A stretch of 43,231 bases of DNA from an uncultured Bacteroidales bacterium (GTDB taxonomy: Bacteria; Bacteroidota; Bacteroidia; Bacteroidales; Bacteroidaceae). The stretch lies in contig CACYOC010000022.1 of the NCBI GenBank assembly GCA_902775975.1, positions 1-43,231 of the forward strand. The letters run 5' to 3'. This document shows positions 16,215-25,280 of the stretch, piece by piece. The translations under genes were made by a program, and so were the position numbers. Position 1 is the first letter of the stretch; each line of letters starts with the position of its first letter. The notes under the pieces were generated by a model. The model was not told the DNA's origin. It saw only the letters and a list, made by a program, of their open reading frames with translations, and made no database searches.

Positions 16215-16671
16215 CAACCAGGGCAAGAACCTGATCAAGGAGGCTGAAGGCCTCAGGCTGGATGCCTACCTCTGCCCTGCAGGCATTCCCACCATCGGAT
16301 GGGGGCATACAAAAGGCGTGAAGTTAGGACATCAGATCACAATACAGCAGGCCGAAGATATGCTAGTCGAGGATATCGCTCCCATCGAGCGGCTACTTAA
16401 TGGTATGAAGATAAACTTCCGGCAGGAGCAGTTCGACGCACTGGTAAGCTGGATCTTCAATCTCGGAGAGGGGAAATTCAAGGGCTCCACGATGTATCAG
16501 CGTATTATCAGAAATGCCAGGGACGAAGATATTACCGACCAGATGGTCAAGTGGACATACTCTGCAGGCCGACCGCTTCCGGGACTTATAAAACGCCGTA
16601 CGGCAGAGGCAAACCTCTTCATCGGCTATGAAAGATATAAAGTTCTTAACAACATAATCACAAAGGTATGA
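16195..16671 (+). CDS. Phage lysozyme, glycoside hydrolase family 24
   Basis: This 158-aa enzyme cleaves the glycan strands of peptidoglycan. The signature EGLRLDAYLCPAGIPTIGWG gives the family 24 triad spacing: Glu18, then eight residues, Cys27, then five residues, Thr33. T4 lysozyme has Asp20 at the Cys27 position; Cys is a known alternative in related endolysins. The SWIFNLGEGKFKGST segment (residues 82-96) is also typical. No signal peptide or signal-anchor is seen, so release should depend on the holin. Starts at the ATG at 16195 or 16201 are both possible. The stop overlaps the next gene by four bases. Confidence 0.92.
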   Translation: MRMMTTSNQGKNLIKEAEGLRLDAYLCPAGIPTIGWGHTKGVKLGHQITIQQAEDMLVEDIAPIERLLNGMKINFRQEQFDALVSWIFNLGEGKFKGSTMYQRIIRNARDEDITDQMVKWTYSAGRPLPGLIKRRTAEANLFIGYERYKVLNNIITKV

Positions 16672-17240
16672 AAAAGAATGGTTATTGGATTGCTGTAGTA
16701 ATAGCTGTATTCATATTGGCTGCAGGTACAAACTATGCCTTAAGGGCAGAATATGAGAAGGAAATCAAGAATCTGAAATGCGAGCTGGCAAATGCGCAGC
16801 GGTATGTCCCCATGGAGCGTGACACCATCCGAGACACAGTGACAGTCGCAACAAGCCCTGTCATAACTGCAGAAATGAAAGCACTCCGCAAGCAACACCT
16901 CCTCGACGAGCAGCTCATCAAAGACCTGCAGCTTCGAATGAAGCAACTGGATGCAGTACAGACCACATCCATAGAGACAAAGGACACTGTCAAGGCAGAT
17001 TTCAATGACAGTACTAAAGTCTTTAGTCATGAGGACAACTGGAGCCATCTTGAATTCAGACCCTGTGACACCACCTTCTATTATAATATCAGGGACTCAC
17101 TGGCGACTGCCGTATATCATGAATACAAGCACCGCTTCCTCTGGTGGAGGTGGGGCGTGAAAGGATACAAGGTGAAAGTTGTAAACTTCAACCCCCACTC
17201 CACCATTCGATACAACACCTATGTAAAGCCCGAGAAATAG
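16668..17240 (+). CDS. Rz-like inner-membrane spanin
   Basis: This 190-aa protein has one N-terminal membrane segment (residues about 6-25), a helical coiled-coil-like region (about 30-110, EYEKEIKNLKCELANA, LRKQHLLDEQLIKDLQLRMK) and a beta-rich, basic C-terminus with RFLWWRWG. The type II topology, the coiled coil and the place directly after the lysozyme fit an inner-membrane spanin that disrupts the outer membrane after peptidoglycan is cut. No separate outer-membrane Rz1 partner was found in the other frames. The stop codon lies in the loop of the terminator that follows. Confidence 0.7.
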   Translation: MKKNGYWIAVVIAVFILAAGTNYALRAEYEKEIKNLKCELANAQRYVPMERDTIRDTVTVATSPVITAEMKALRKQHLLDEQLIKDLQLRMKQLDAVQTTSIETKDTVKADFNDSTKVFSHEDNWSHLEFRPCDTTFYYNIRDSLATAVYHEYKHRFLWWRWGVKGYKVKVVNFNPHSTIRYNTYVKPEK

Positions 17241-17250
17241 CCCGGGCTTT
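17225..17250 (+). terminator. Terminator ending the lysis cassette
   Basis: AAAGCCCG (17225-17232) pairs with CGGGCTTT (17243-17250) around a 10-base loop that contains the TAG stop codon of the spanin gene; ATTATTT follows. Confidence 0.8.
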
Positions 17251-17287
17251 ATTATTTACACCTTATTATTAAATATATGCTGAAATA

Positions 17288-17319
17288 TTTGGTAGTTTAA
17301 GGAATTATGTGTATATTTG
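17288..17319 (+). promoter_or_regulatory. Host-type promoter of a small membrane gene
   Basis: TTTG at 17288-17291 and TATATTTG at 17312-17319 are separated by 20 bases, a full match to the Bacteroidetes housekeeping promoter. It lacks the GTATTTTTA element. It lies between a terminator and the ATG at 17338, with a predicted leader of about 12-15 bases. Confidence 0.8.
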
Positions 17320-17337
17320 CAGCAAAGATATACAATT

Positions 17338-17535
17338 ATGGGTATTTTGGCAGGTCTTTACGCTTTGCTTGGCATAGGTGGAACGGCTTATCTTACCGGC
17401 TCAGGTATCGGGAGCATCTTTAGAAAAGAGGCTTCCAATGAAGAGTTCTGTGATATGTTCAGAAAAGAGCAGCAGCGTAGGGAGGAAAGCCGGATGAGAT
17501 ATAAGGAAATCCATCGGGGCAAACCAGCCATATAG
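17338..17535 (+). CDS. Small membrane protein of unknown function
   Basis: This 65-residue protein starts at the ATG at 17338; an in-frame TTG at 17317 is part of the promoter and is rejected. Residues 1-24 (MGILAGLYALLGIGGTAYLT) form one membrane segment rich in Gly and Ala, and the rest is charged, with an RKEQQRREESRMRYKE helix facing the cytoplasm or periplasm. It stands alone between a terminator and promoter 4 with its own host-type promoter. This could be a gene expressed in the lysogen, for example for superinfection exclusion, or an additional lysis factor; neither is shown. Confidence 0.75.
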   Translation: MGILAGLYALLGIGGTAYLTGSGIGSIFRKEASNEEFCDMFRKEQQRREESRMRYKEIHRGKPAI

Positions 17536-17536
17536 G

Positions 17537-17571
17537 GTATTTTTAAGATACAGCGATGAGTGGTAACTTTG
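17537..17571 (+). promoter_or_regulatory. Phage promoter 4 (GTATTTTTA-N18-TAACTTTG)
   Basis: GTATTTTTA at 17537-17545 and TAACTTTG at 17564-17571 are 18 bases apart. The element begins two bases after the stop of the small membrane gene and drives the tape measure gene at 17603. Confidence 0.8.
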
Positions 17572-17602
17572 CATAAAAATGTAACGTTACCACTTTTTCG
17601 TT

Positions 17603-20600
17603 ATGGCAAAAGACCAGATATACAGCAGCGTCATCCGTCTGAATACAGAGGATGCGCAGAACAAGATGGAAGACCTGAAGAAACGGGTTCAGGATCTCGT
17701 GGCGCTTCGCGACACCATCGACAAAAAGAAGGACTCCGGCTACTACAAGTCCGTAAGCAAGCAGATCAATGCCGCTAAGGCAGAGCTGAAGGTGTATGAA
17801 AACGAGGTGATGAAGACCATCCAGACGCTCGACAACCTCGGCAATGCTTCTGCTAAGGATATCCGTGATGCCCAGAAGTCCCTGCAGAAGATGATTGACG
17901 CGAAGCCTCAGGGTGCCGAGGAGATGGGGGATTTCGTGCGTCGCCTGCAGGAGGTGAAGCAGGAACTGCAGAGCATCGCCACCATGCGGGCCTTCGATGA
18001 AGTGAAGGCAGGCATTACCGGTACCGGCAAGAGCGCACAGCAACTGGGTGCTGAGATGCGCTTCCTTCGTGAGACGTCCGAGAACGTCGGCACGGCATCC
18101 GTCCAGCAGCTGGAGAAAGCACTGGAGGTCGCCCGCGAGCACCTGAAGGTTGCCGAGCAGGGCAGCAAGGCCTATGAACGATCTACTGAATACATCCGCA
18201 GTTTCACTGCACAACTGGAAAAGGTGAAGGAGGAACAAAGGAAGTCCAACACACTCATTGACCGTTATAACAAGGAACTGAAGGAGGCCGGAAAGGAAGA
18301 GAAGGTCGTGGCCGACGAAGCGACCCTCATCAAGAGGACGCTCGACAATATCAGCGGTGCCAGCATGCGCGATCTTGAATATTCCATCAAGGCCGTTAGC
18401 GAACAGATGAAGGATATGGATCGCAACTCCGACGGCTATAAGGAGGCAGAGAAGAAAGTCAGGAAATTGCGCACGGAGCTGGAGAGGACCAGGCATGAGG
18501 CAGGTGCTCAGCAGTCGGTATTCGGGAAGTTCATTACCTCCCTCAATACGAACTGGGGTGCCATCACACAGATACTCGGTGCTGTCACTGGTCTGACGAT
18601 GACCATGCGCAAGGCCGTACAAGACTACGCCACCATGGAGGAAGAGATGGCCAATGTCCGTAAATACACAGGTCTGGCTGACGAAGGTGTAAAGGAACTC
18701 AATGATGACCTGAAGAAAATGAACACCCGCACGAGCCGGGAGGAACTGAACCAATTGGCAGGTAGTGCTGGAAGACTAGGCATCCAGGCAAAGGACAGCA
18801 TTCTCGAATTCGTCGATGCTGCCGACAAAATCAAGGTTGCCCTCGGTGATGACCTTGGCGATGGTGCCGTTGACCAGATAGGTAAACTGGCTATGGCCTT
18901 CGGCGAGGATGAGAGGATGGGACTGCGTGGCGCCATGCTGGCGACCGGTTCCGCAGTCAACGAACTGGCTCAGAACTCCAGTGCAAAGGCTGGGTTCCTC
19001 GTTGACTATACGGCACGCGTGGCAGGCTTCGGCAAGCAGCTGGGTCTGACACAGGCACAGATAATGGGTTACGGTGCCGTGATGGATGAGAACCTGCTGC
19101 GTGATGAGATGGCAGCCACCGCTTTCGGCAATATGCTTACCAAGATGCAGACCGATACGGAGAAATTCGCCCGTATTGCCGGTCAGAGCGTCGAGGATTT
19201 CACAAAGCTTCTGAATGAGGATGCAAACCAGGCTATCCTCAATCTGGCCGACAGTCTGCGCAGTCAGGATCCGCAGACGATGATGAAGATGCTCGATGAC
19301 ATGGGGCTGGATGGTGCCCGTGCCGTCGGTGTGCTCTCCACCATGGCAGATAAGATTGACGATGTGCGCGAACGCCAGAGACTGGCTACAGAGGCTTACA
19401 AGCAAGGTAACAGCGTCATCAAGGAGTTCGGTGTTATGAACAATACCGTTCAGGCCAATCTGGACAAATGCAAGAAAAAGTTCCATGAGATGACGATACA
19501 GCTGGGTGAACAGCTGCTGCCGGTTGTCAAATACACCTGCACAGGATTCTCCCTCTTCGTGAAGGCACTGTCGACAACAACGAGCTTTATTATGGAAAAC
19601 AAGGGTGCCATCATTGCCGGTGGTCTGGCAATTGCAGCCTATACCGCTTATGTCAATGCCGCTACGATAGCAACCAAGGCACATACCATAGCAACGAACA
19701 TAGCCAAGGCAGCAACCGCCGCTTTCAACTTCGTGACGAAGATGAATCCCATCGGCCTGGTGATAGCAGCCTTGACCGCTGCAGTGGCTCTCTTCATCAA
19801 GTATCGTGACCGCATCGCTGGTGCAAGTGAAGCCACCTCGATGCTCAGACAGGCAGGTGCAAAACTGGCTGGTATCCTGGCACAAGTTGCAGGATGGTTC
19901 ATAAACCTGGTTAAGTGGGCTGTTTCACTATATGACAAATTCTCATTCTTGCGGAAGATCATACAGCTGCTGGTGACGGCATTCACCACAGGCTTCACCA
20001 CCATCACAATCGCCGTGAAATACCTGATTGACGAACTGGGTGCAGTAGCCACAGTGATAGAAGGTATATTCACGCTGGACTGGGGAAAAATCAAAGACGG
20101 CTTCAAACAAGGCTTCAAGGCCATCGCAGATGCCGCTGTCGCTCAGTTCAACAACGTGAAGCGTACAGTGAAGGAAACATTCTCTGCTCCACCTCCAGCC
20201 GGTTCCGGAGGGAATGCAGTGGCTGAAGGTGCAGCCATTGGTGCATCTGTCGGCAAGGCTGCAGCGGACAAACCCGTAGAGCAGACTCTGCCGGAGATTG
20301 TCGTTAAGCCTCAGAAAAAACAGGCGTATGTTTCGGATGCTGAACGTAAAAAGCAGCAGGCAGATGCAGAGAAGGCTGAGAATGAACGTCTGAAGAAACT
20401 CCGCGAGGCAGACAAAAAGGAGAAGGCCATTACTGATGCCAAGCTGGCTGACAACATCCTTAAATACCAGGCTGGCCTACAGACATACCGGGAATACGTT
20501 GCAGAACAGCAGCTCATTCAGGAAGAAGGGCTGAAAGCCCGCATGAACGTCTGGGATAAGGAGTCTGCAGAGTATGCCAAGTACCAGAAACAGCTGGCCG

Positions 20601-22126
20601 CCCTTCAGCTGAGCGGTGACAACGAACAGACCAAACTGAAGCTGAAAGATATCGAGCATAACCATGCCGTACTGAAACAGCAGCTGGAGCGTGACTTCTT
20701 TACGGAAGGAACGAAACTCTATCAGGATGTGGACGCATATAGGGAAGCATGCTTTGAGGAGGACATGGCATATCTGCAAGACCGTAAAGACCTCACCCGT
20801 AAAGGATCCTTGGAGGAGATGCAGCTGGAGTGGGAAATCAAGGATAAGGAGAATGCCCACAAGATAGAGAAGGAGCGCGAATACGCTGAGCGTCTGACGC
20901 AGTATCGGCAGGAAATGGGCAAGATGAACTACGACCAGCTGATGGACCTGGAGCTGAAGGGACTGGAGACGATGTACTCCATGCTTCATGCCCAAGGAAA
21001 AATGACGGAACAGGAATACCTGGACATCATTCAGAACATCAAGAATAAGTATGCAGGCCTTAAGGCTGAGCAGACTGCCAGCAACGATATCGAGCAGAAA
21101 GGTGCTTCTGCTCTCAATAAATCAAAGAAAGCTGCTGGTGTGAAAGATGTGGATGCCGGTGACAATGCTGCAACTGGCATATACAGCATTGCGTCTGCTA
21201 TAGAAAACCAACAGAAAATAAACCAAGAACTGGAAAGGCTCTATCAGGAGAATGCCATTACCCATGAGCAATATGAGGAAGCCAAGAGACAGTCAAGTGC
21301 AGAGACTTTCCAAAAGCTCGCTGCGGGCGCCCAGGCGGCTTACTCTACCATCAGCAGCTTCATGTCTGCAGCCAGCAGCTATGCTCAGGCATGCAGTGAC
21401 CTTGAGACAGCTAAGGTTACCAAAGACTATGACCGTCAGATAGCAGCTGCAGGTAAGAACGAGAAGAAGAAAGAGCAGCTGGAAAAACAGAAAGAAAAGG
21501 CTCTTGCAAAAATAAAGTCAGAAGCCAACGAGAAGGCAATGAAGATAGAAGTGGCCCAGGCTATTGCGAGTACCGCACTTGCAGCCTTGAACGCATACGC
21601 TTCTACTGCCAAGATACCAATCATCGGCCCTGCATTGGCTCCAGTAGCCGCAGGCATAGCTCTTGCTGCCGGAATGTTGCAGGTGGCCACCATTAAGAAA
21701 CAGCATGAGGCACAGGCTGCAGGATATTACGAAGGAGGTTTTACGAAGGGCAAACGCTATAAGAAGGAAGCCGGTGTCGTTCATGAAGGCGAGTTCGTTG
21801 CCAACCATCAGGCTGTCAACAATCCGAACGTGCTGCCGATGCTCCAGTTCCTCGACCAGGCACAGCGGAATAATACTGTCGGCAGCCTAACCGCCGAGGA
21901 CGTCAGCCGTGTCGCCGGAGGTGCAGGTTCTGCCGTGGTGGCTCCTGTCGTTAATATTCAGACCGACAACACAGAGCTTCGTGACGCTCTAGACCGCAAT
22001 AGTGATGTTATGGATCGTATGGATGAGCGACTGTCGCATGATATCCATGCCTACGTCACCATAGCAGGACCTGACGGCGTAAGAAAGGGACTTGATGATT
22101 ACGACAAACTGATGAAAAACAAATAA
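17603..22126 (+). CDS. Tail tape measure protein (TP901-type core)
   Basis: This 1507-aa protein sets the tail length and is ejected with the DNA. Residues 1-330 are coiled-coil. Residues about 340-645 contain the phage tail tape measure core, including GLADEGVKELNDDLKKMN and MDENLLRDEMAATAFGNMLT. Hydrophobic segments lie at about 660-730 (GAIIAGGLAIAAYTAYV, NPIGLVIAALTAAVALFI) and 1316-1360 (IPIIGPALAPVAAGIALAAG); such segments are thought to enter the host inner membrane. Residues about 900-1310 are again charged helices. It is the largest phage gene here and is followed six bases later by a tail protein. A long open frame on the other strand is only a shadow of the helical codon pattern. 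Confidence 0.96.
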   Translation: MAKDQIYSSVIRLNTEDAQNKMEDLKKRVQDLVALRDTIDKKKDSGYYKSVSKQINAAKAELKVYENEVMKTIQTLDNLGNASAKDIRDAQKSLQKMIDAKPQGAEEMGDFVRRLQEVKQELQSIATMRAFDEVKAGITGTGKSAQQLGAEMRFLRETSENVGTASVQQLEKALEVAREHLKVAEQGSKAYERSTEYIRSFTAQLEKVKEEQRKSNTLIDRYNKELKEAGKEEKVVADEATLIKRTLDNISGASMRDLEYSIKAVSEQMKDMDRNSDGYKEAEKKVRKLRTELERTRHEAGAQQSVFGKFITSLNTNWGAITQILGAVTGLTMTMRKAVQDYATMEEEMANVRKYTGLADEGVKELNDDLKKMNTRTSREELNQLAGSAGRLGIQAKDSILEFVDAADKIKVALGDDLGDGAVDQIGKLAMAFGEDERMGLRGAMLATGSAVNELAQNSSAKAGFLVDYTARVAGFGKQLGLTQAQIMGYGAVMDENLLRDEMAATAFGNMLTKMQTDTEKFARIAGQSVEDFTKLLNEDANQAILNLADSLRSQDPQTMMKMLDDMGLDGARAVGVLSTMADKIDDVRERQRLATEAYKQGNSVIKEFGVMNNTVQANLDKCKKKFHEMTIQLGEQLLPVVKYTCTGFSLFVKALSTTTSFIMENKGAIIAGGLAIAAYTAYVNAATIATKAHTIATNIAKAATAAFNFVTKMNPIGLVIAALTAAVALFIKYRDRIAGASEATSMLRQAGAKLAGILAQVAGWFINLVKWAVSLYDKFSFLRKIIQLLVTAFTTGFTTITIAVKYLIDELGAVATVIEGIFTLDWGKIKDGFKQGFKAIADAAVAQFNNVKRTVKETFSAPPPAGSGGNAVAEGAAIGASVGKAAADKPVEQTLPEIVVKPQKKQAYVSDAERKKQQADAEKAENERLKKLREADKKEKAITDAKLADNILKYQAGLQTYREYVAEQQLIQEEGLKARMNVWDKESAEYAKYQKQLAALQLSGDNEQTKLKLKDIEHNHAVLKQQLERDFFTEGTKLYQDVDAYREACFEEDMAYLQDRKDLTRKGSLEEMQLEWEIKDKENAHKIEKEREYAERLTQYRQEMGKMNYDQLMDLELKGLETMYSMLHAQGKMTEQEYLDIIQNIKNKYAGLKAEQTASNDIEQKGASALNKSKKAAGVKDVDAGDNAATGIYSIASAIENQQKINQELERLYQENAITHEQYEEAKRQSSAETFQKLAAGAQAAYSTISSFMSAASSYAQACSDLETAKVTKDYDRQIAAAGKNEKKKEQLEKQKEKALAKIKSEANEKAMKIEVAQAIASTALAALNAYASTAKIPIIGPALAPVAAGIALAAGMLQVATIKKQHEAQAAGYYEGGFTKGKRYKKEAGVVHEGEFVANHQAVNNPNVLPMLQFLDQAQRNNTVGSLTAEDVSRVAGGAGSAVVAPVVNIQTDNTELRDALDRNSDVMDRMDERLSHDIHAYVTIAGPDGVRKGLDDYDKLMKNK

Positions 22127-22131
22127 GTAAT

Positions 22132-24003
22132 ATGGTACAGCTATATCTGAAGCACACATCAGGAACAGATACTGGCTGGCATGAAGTTATCGTGCAGGCC
22201 AATCAAAAGATTAAGCTCACTTCCGAGAATCCTTATATCACGGAATCGGAACAGTACACACTGGATGTCAGTATCCCCATGGATGTGCTGCAGAACCGTC
22301 TGTTCTTCCAGAACATGCAGCGCATGAACGTCCGCAAACGCAAGGAACTGCTGGACTGTCGTCTAGAGGTTAACGGAAAGAAAGTCATCTTCGGTACCGC
22401 CAAACTGCGTTCCGTTACAGAGGATACCGTGAAAGTTCAGCTCGTGGCAGGACGTTCAGAAATCAATCTGAAGTCCGAGGAACAGCAGCTATACATCGAC
22501 GAAATGGAGTTGGGCAGAATAATACCAGATAGCGAGGGATATCAAGAATATGATATACATGGAAGGCCACACACTTACTATAGACGTATCGCGCTGTTTG
22601 TGGATTACAAAGGAGAAATATCACATCCGACAATTTTACGTAGGACAAATCTTGCCTCTGAAGAAGACACAGACCACGACGAGACACCTCACAACTATTG
22701 GAAAAGATGGCCGTTCACAATACACCCTACGTGGGATACGACGAAATCAGAGCCGCGAAATTTCTTCTCTGTAGGAAACAGTGACCCTGACTTTCATTCA
22801 GGATTGGCTATCCAGCCTAATCTGGTCTATGTCCTGAACGCAGTGTTCTCCAAAATGGGTTATGAGATAGTGGCCAACTGCCTTTGGAGTAACCCTTGGC
22901 TTTTCTTGCATATCGCATCAGCATTTCCCAATGCACATATTGCAAAGGCACTCCCTCACTGGACGGTAAAAGAGTTCCTCCAGCAAATAGAACAGCTGTT
23001 CTGCTGTACCTTCTTCGTAGACCAAGAAAAACGCACCGTGGAGATTCTCTTCAAGAAAAGCTATTTCCATAACCATGAAAGAACGGAGATAGCACCTCTT
23101 GAGGAGTATTCAGCAGAAATGTCGGAAGAAAGTGAGGCAGATATATTTTCTGGAAACATCGAATATGACAAGGGAAACTCCCCTGATGGGAAATCATGTC
23201 TGAGTGAGGACATCAGAGATGTAATAGCAAGGAAAGAATATGAATCAACGGAAGAGATGGCGCAGGATTTCGCAATAATGGAAAACAGCGAAAAGGTTAA
23301 ATATATCTATACCTGTTCAGTCGGAGGCGACTGGTATTGCCGTAACGGAGTCTTAGCCAGAGTGGACTGGTTCAAGCCCCTTTTCCGCGCAGAAGGTGAT
23401 AAGAAGATAGAACTGAAAATCTGCCCAGCTGCAATTATGGACTCAGAAAAAGCTAACGAATGGAACGAAGGTCCCCAGAGGATGATAGTAATGGAAAATC
23501 CTAACGAATCAAAGGCAGACTATTGGTGCTATGATGCAAAAAGGATTCGTTATTTTGGTACTGCGTTAGGATCGGACGAAGTTGTCCCGGAAGGAAGTGC
23601 ACAGGCAATCATTGAAAGTGGGGAGGCAACAAACACGCAAAACCCAGACCGCATGGAATTGTTTTTCAATGATGAGATAAGCAGACCAGGACAGGGGAAA
23701 GGAGATGCCTATCTGGAGCCTTTTACCGACGGAACCATTCAGGAAGGTCATAGATGGTGGTCTTTGTCATTCTATGATGAAGGCAATAGTACATTGTATT
23801 TGGGGCAGCACCATTTCGGAAAACGGCTCTATAACTCAGATGTCAAGTTCTGCTTCAAGTTCATGTCGGATAATATTCCCAATACTCGTTCAATATTCAT
23901 TGCAAACAGCAAGAAATACATCTGCGAGAAAATTGAGACCGATATCGACGACGAGGGCATCAACAAGCTCATGACAGGATATTTCTTCGAGCTGGAGTCA
24001 TAG
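22132..24003 (+). CDS. Tail protein encoded after the tape measure gene, unknown
   Basis: This 623-aa protein begins six bases after the tape measure stop, where siphoviruses usually encode the distal tail protein and tail hub. The first 130 residues are beta-rich (TLDVSIPMDVLQNRLFF), and residues 260-310 include HWTVKEFLQQIEQLFCCTFFVDQ, a pattern seen in hub-like proteins that build a ring. No enzymatic motif is visible. It ends in a six-base overlap with the convergent integrase gene, leaving no space for a terminator between them. The hub or Dit role is inferred from position. Confidence 0.75.
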   Translation: MVQLYLKHTSGTDTGWHEVIVQANQKIKLTSENPYITESEQYTLDVSIPMDVLQNRLFFQNMQRMNVRKRKELLDCRLEVNGKKVIFGTAKLRSVTEDTVKVQLVAGRSEINLKSEEQQLYIDEMELGRIIPDSEGYQEYDIHGRPHTYYRRIALFVDYKGEISHPTILRRTNLASEEDTDHDETPHNYWKRWPFTIHPTWDTTKSEPRNFFSVGNSDPDFHSGLAIQPNLVYVLNAVFSKMGYEIVANCLWSNPWLFLHIASAFPNAHIAKALPHWTVKEFLQQIEQLFCCTFFVDQEKRTVEILFKKSYFHNHERTEIAPLEEYSAEMSEESEADIFSGNIEYDKGNSPDGKSCLSEDIRDVIARKEYESTEEMAQDFAIMENSEKVKYIYTCSVGGDWYCRNGVLARVDWFKPLFRAEGDKKIELKICPAAIMDSEKANEWNEGPQRMIVMENPNESKADYWCYDAKRIRYFGTALGSDEVVPEGSAQAIIESGEATNTQNPDRMELFFNDEISRPGQGKGDAYLEPFTDGTIQEGHRWWSLSFYDEGNSTLYLGQHHFGKRLYNSDVKFCFKFMSDNIPNTRSIFIANSKKYICEKIETDIDDEGINKLMTGYFFELES

Positions 24004-25155
24004 CGCACCTTCGAAATTTTTCACTTCATCGGGTACTGCCTTTCCCCTTTTGAGGTATTTATTGGTGACGGCAATGTCTGAGTGGCCAGCCTGATCACGG
24101 GCCACCACCACGCCCTCAGCATTCGCCAGATCCCGAATACCCGAGTCCTTCAGACTGTAGAACTGGTAACTCTCAGGCCAACGAAGTTCTTTGCGCAACT
24201 TCTTCCATTCGTAGCGGAAACTGTTAAGATAGAGAAGAGAAGGACCAGGTTTCAGACCATCACCAAAAAGATAGTAATGGGATGGAGCACTGAATACTTG
24301 AAGCTCCATCATGAAGCGCAGAAGCTTCGTATTCAAAGCGACACGTCTCTCTTTGCGGTTTTTAGAGATTTCTGCAGGAACAGTTATTTCCCTATCCCTG
24401 ACTGAAATGTCACCGATACGAATATGCCGGAGCTCGTCAGGTCTGATGAAAGTGTAGTATTCCATCATGCAGGCCAAAAGGAAATACCTGTTATGCTTAT
24501 AAAGGTATTCACGCATGCGCACGAGAGCAGACGACGGAAGCGCATCACGAAGTTTTTCCTTCTCGCGAAGCATATGGATGTCCTCGACAGGATTTTTTTC
24601 GATGTAGTGACGCTCTACAAGCCAGCTGGAGAATGTGGAAAGCCACGTGCGATAGTTGTTGCGTGTTTTTGCACTGACATCTTTGTCAAGAATAAGATAG
24701 TCCAAGAAATCCAGAATAAAAGTTTTGTCAAATTGATAGACGAACCTGATACGTACATGACACTCCTGGATATAAGTTTCCAAAGAACCCAGACGAGAGA
24801 GGTAGTCATAGGCTGTCTTATGCCGCATCGCACCTTTTGTCACCATCGCTTCAATATACTGGCGATAACCTACTATCACCTCGCTGAGTTCCGTCATGTG
24901 CCTGGTACTGACATCCCTCACCCAGGGATTCCAGCCCTGTATAAGTCGCTGTGTGATGTTCATGATGAGCATGGTTGCCATGATATGGCGCTCACTATGT
25001 TTTTTCTGCCTGTCCAGCATGTACTTCTTTCGCTTCATCCTGTCGCTGACTGGATCATAGGCAAAGAAGTCCACGTACCAACTCTTACCAGTATGAAGTC
25101 TTGGCAAAGTGAAACCGACAAGGGCCGTGCTTGAAAATCCTTCAGGTATGGGCAT
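23998..25155 (-). CDS. int: Phage tyrosine integrase
   Basis: This 385-aa recombinase integrates and excises the prophage at tRNA-Met. The catalytic residues are Arg238 (FIRPDELR), Lys265-region (SKNRKERRV), Lys336 at the box II position (YSLKDSGIRD, with Lys for the usual Arg as often in Bacteroidetes integrases), His358 (AGHSD) and nucleophile Tyr367 (NKYLK). The N-terminal part (about 20-80) is the arm-binding region and about 85-190 the SAM-like core-binding domain. The frame stays open upstream through the tRNA, but that extension would translate tRNA sequence; the ATG at 25155, preceded by eight A, is the likely start. It converges with the tail operon. Confidence 0.94.
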   Translation of the reverse strand: MPIPEGFSSTALVGFTLPRLHTGKSWYVDFFAYDPVSDRMKRKKYMLDRQKKHSERHIMATMLIMNITQRLIQGWNPWVRDVSTRHMTELSEVIVGYRQYIEAMVTKGAMRHKTAYDYLSRLGSLETYIQECHVRIRFVYQFDKTFILDFLDYLILDKDVSAKTRNNYRTWLSTFSSWLVERHYIEKNPVEDIHMLREKEKLRDALPSSALVRMREYLYKHNRYFLLACMMEYYTFIRPDELRHIRIGDISVRDREITVPAEISKNRKERRVALNTKLLRFMMELQVFSAPSHYYLFGDGLKPGPSLLYLNSFRYEWKKLRKELRWPESYQFYSLKDSGIRDLANAEGVVVARDQAGHSDIAVTNKYLKRGKAVPDEVKNFEGAL

Positions 25156-25161
25156 TTTTTT

Positions 25162-25192
25162 TGTTGGGGATAGTCCAGAGGATTCCCCAACA
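25162..25192 (-). promoter_or_regulatory. Inverted repeat just upstream of the integrase start
   Basis: TGTTGGGGA (25162-25170) and TCCCCAACA (25184-25192) form a nine-base-pair stem with a 13-base loop. On the integrase strand it ends seven bases before the ATG, so it would form in the leader of the mRNA or act as a DNA-binding site for a phage regulator. There is no T tract after it on the integrase strand. Confidence 0.5.
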
Positions 25193-25201
25193 GGTTCATT
25201 A

Positions 25202-25223
25202 TTGTCCGAGTTTTGTCCGAGTT
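25202..25223. repeat. Tandem 11-bp direct repeat near the attachment site
   Basis: TTGTCCGAGTT occurs twice head to tail (25202-25212 and 25213-25223), about 60 bp from the tRNA 3' end. Short direct repeats at this position often are arm-type sites of the integrase; here this is inference. Confidence 0.5.
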
Positions 25224-25240
25224 GTAATCGGCCTGAGACG

Positions 25241-25266
25241 AAAAAAGCCCCGTCTGCAGGGGCTTT
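25241..25266 (-). terminator. Terminator of the tRNA-Met transcript
   Basis: On the minus strand AAAGCCCC and GGGGCTTT form an eight-base-pair stem with a seven-base loop followed by a T run (25241-25246). It lies 15 bases after the tRNA 3' end, on the phage side, and isolates the integrase from tRNA transcription. Confidence 0.85.
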
Positions 25267-25280
25267 ATCATCAAATTTAG

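Noticed and set aside
17543-18754. Minus-strand open frame of 403 codons opposite the tape measure gene
   Set aside because: It lies wholly within a well-supported gene; the Leu/His-rich translation is typical of antisense of helical coding sequence. The same holds for 18776-19885.
24424-25134. Plus-strand open frame of 236 codons opposite the integrase
   Set aside because: Fully antisense to a recognised integrase with all catalytic residues.
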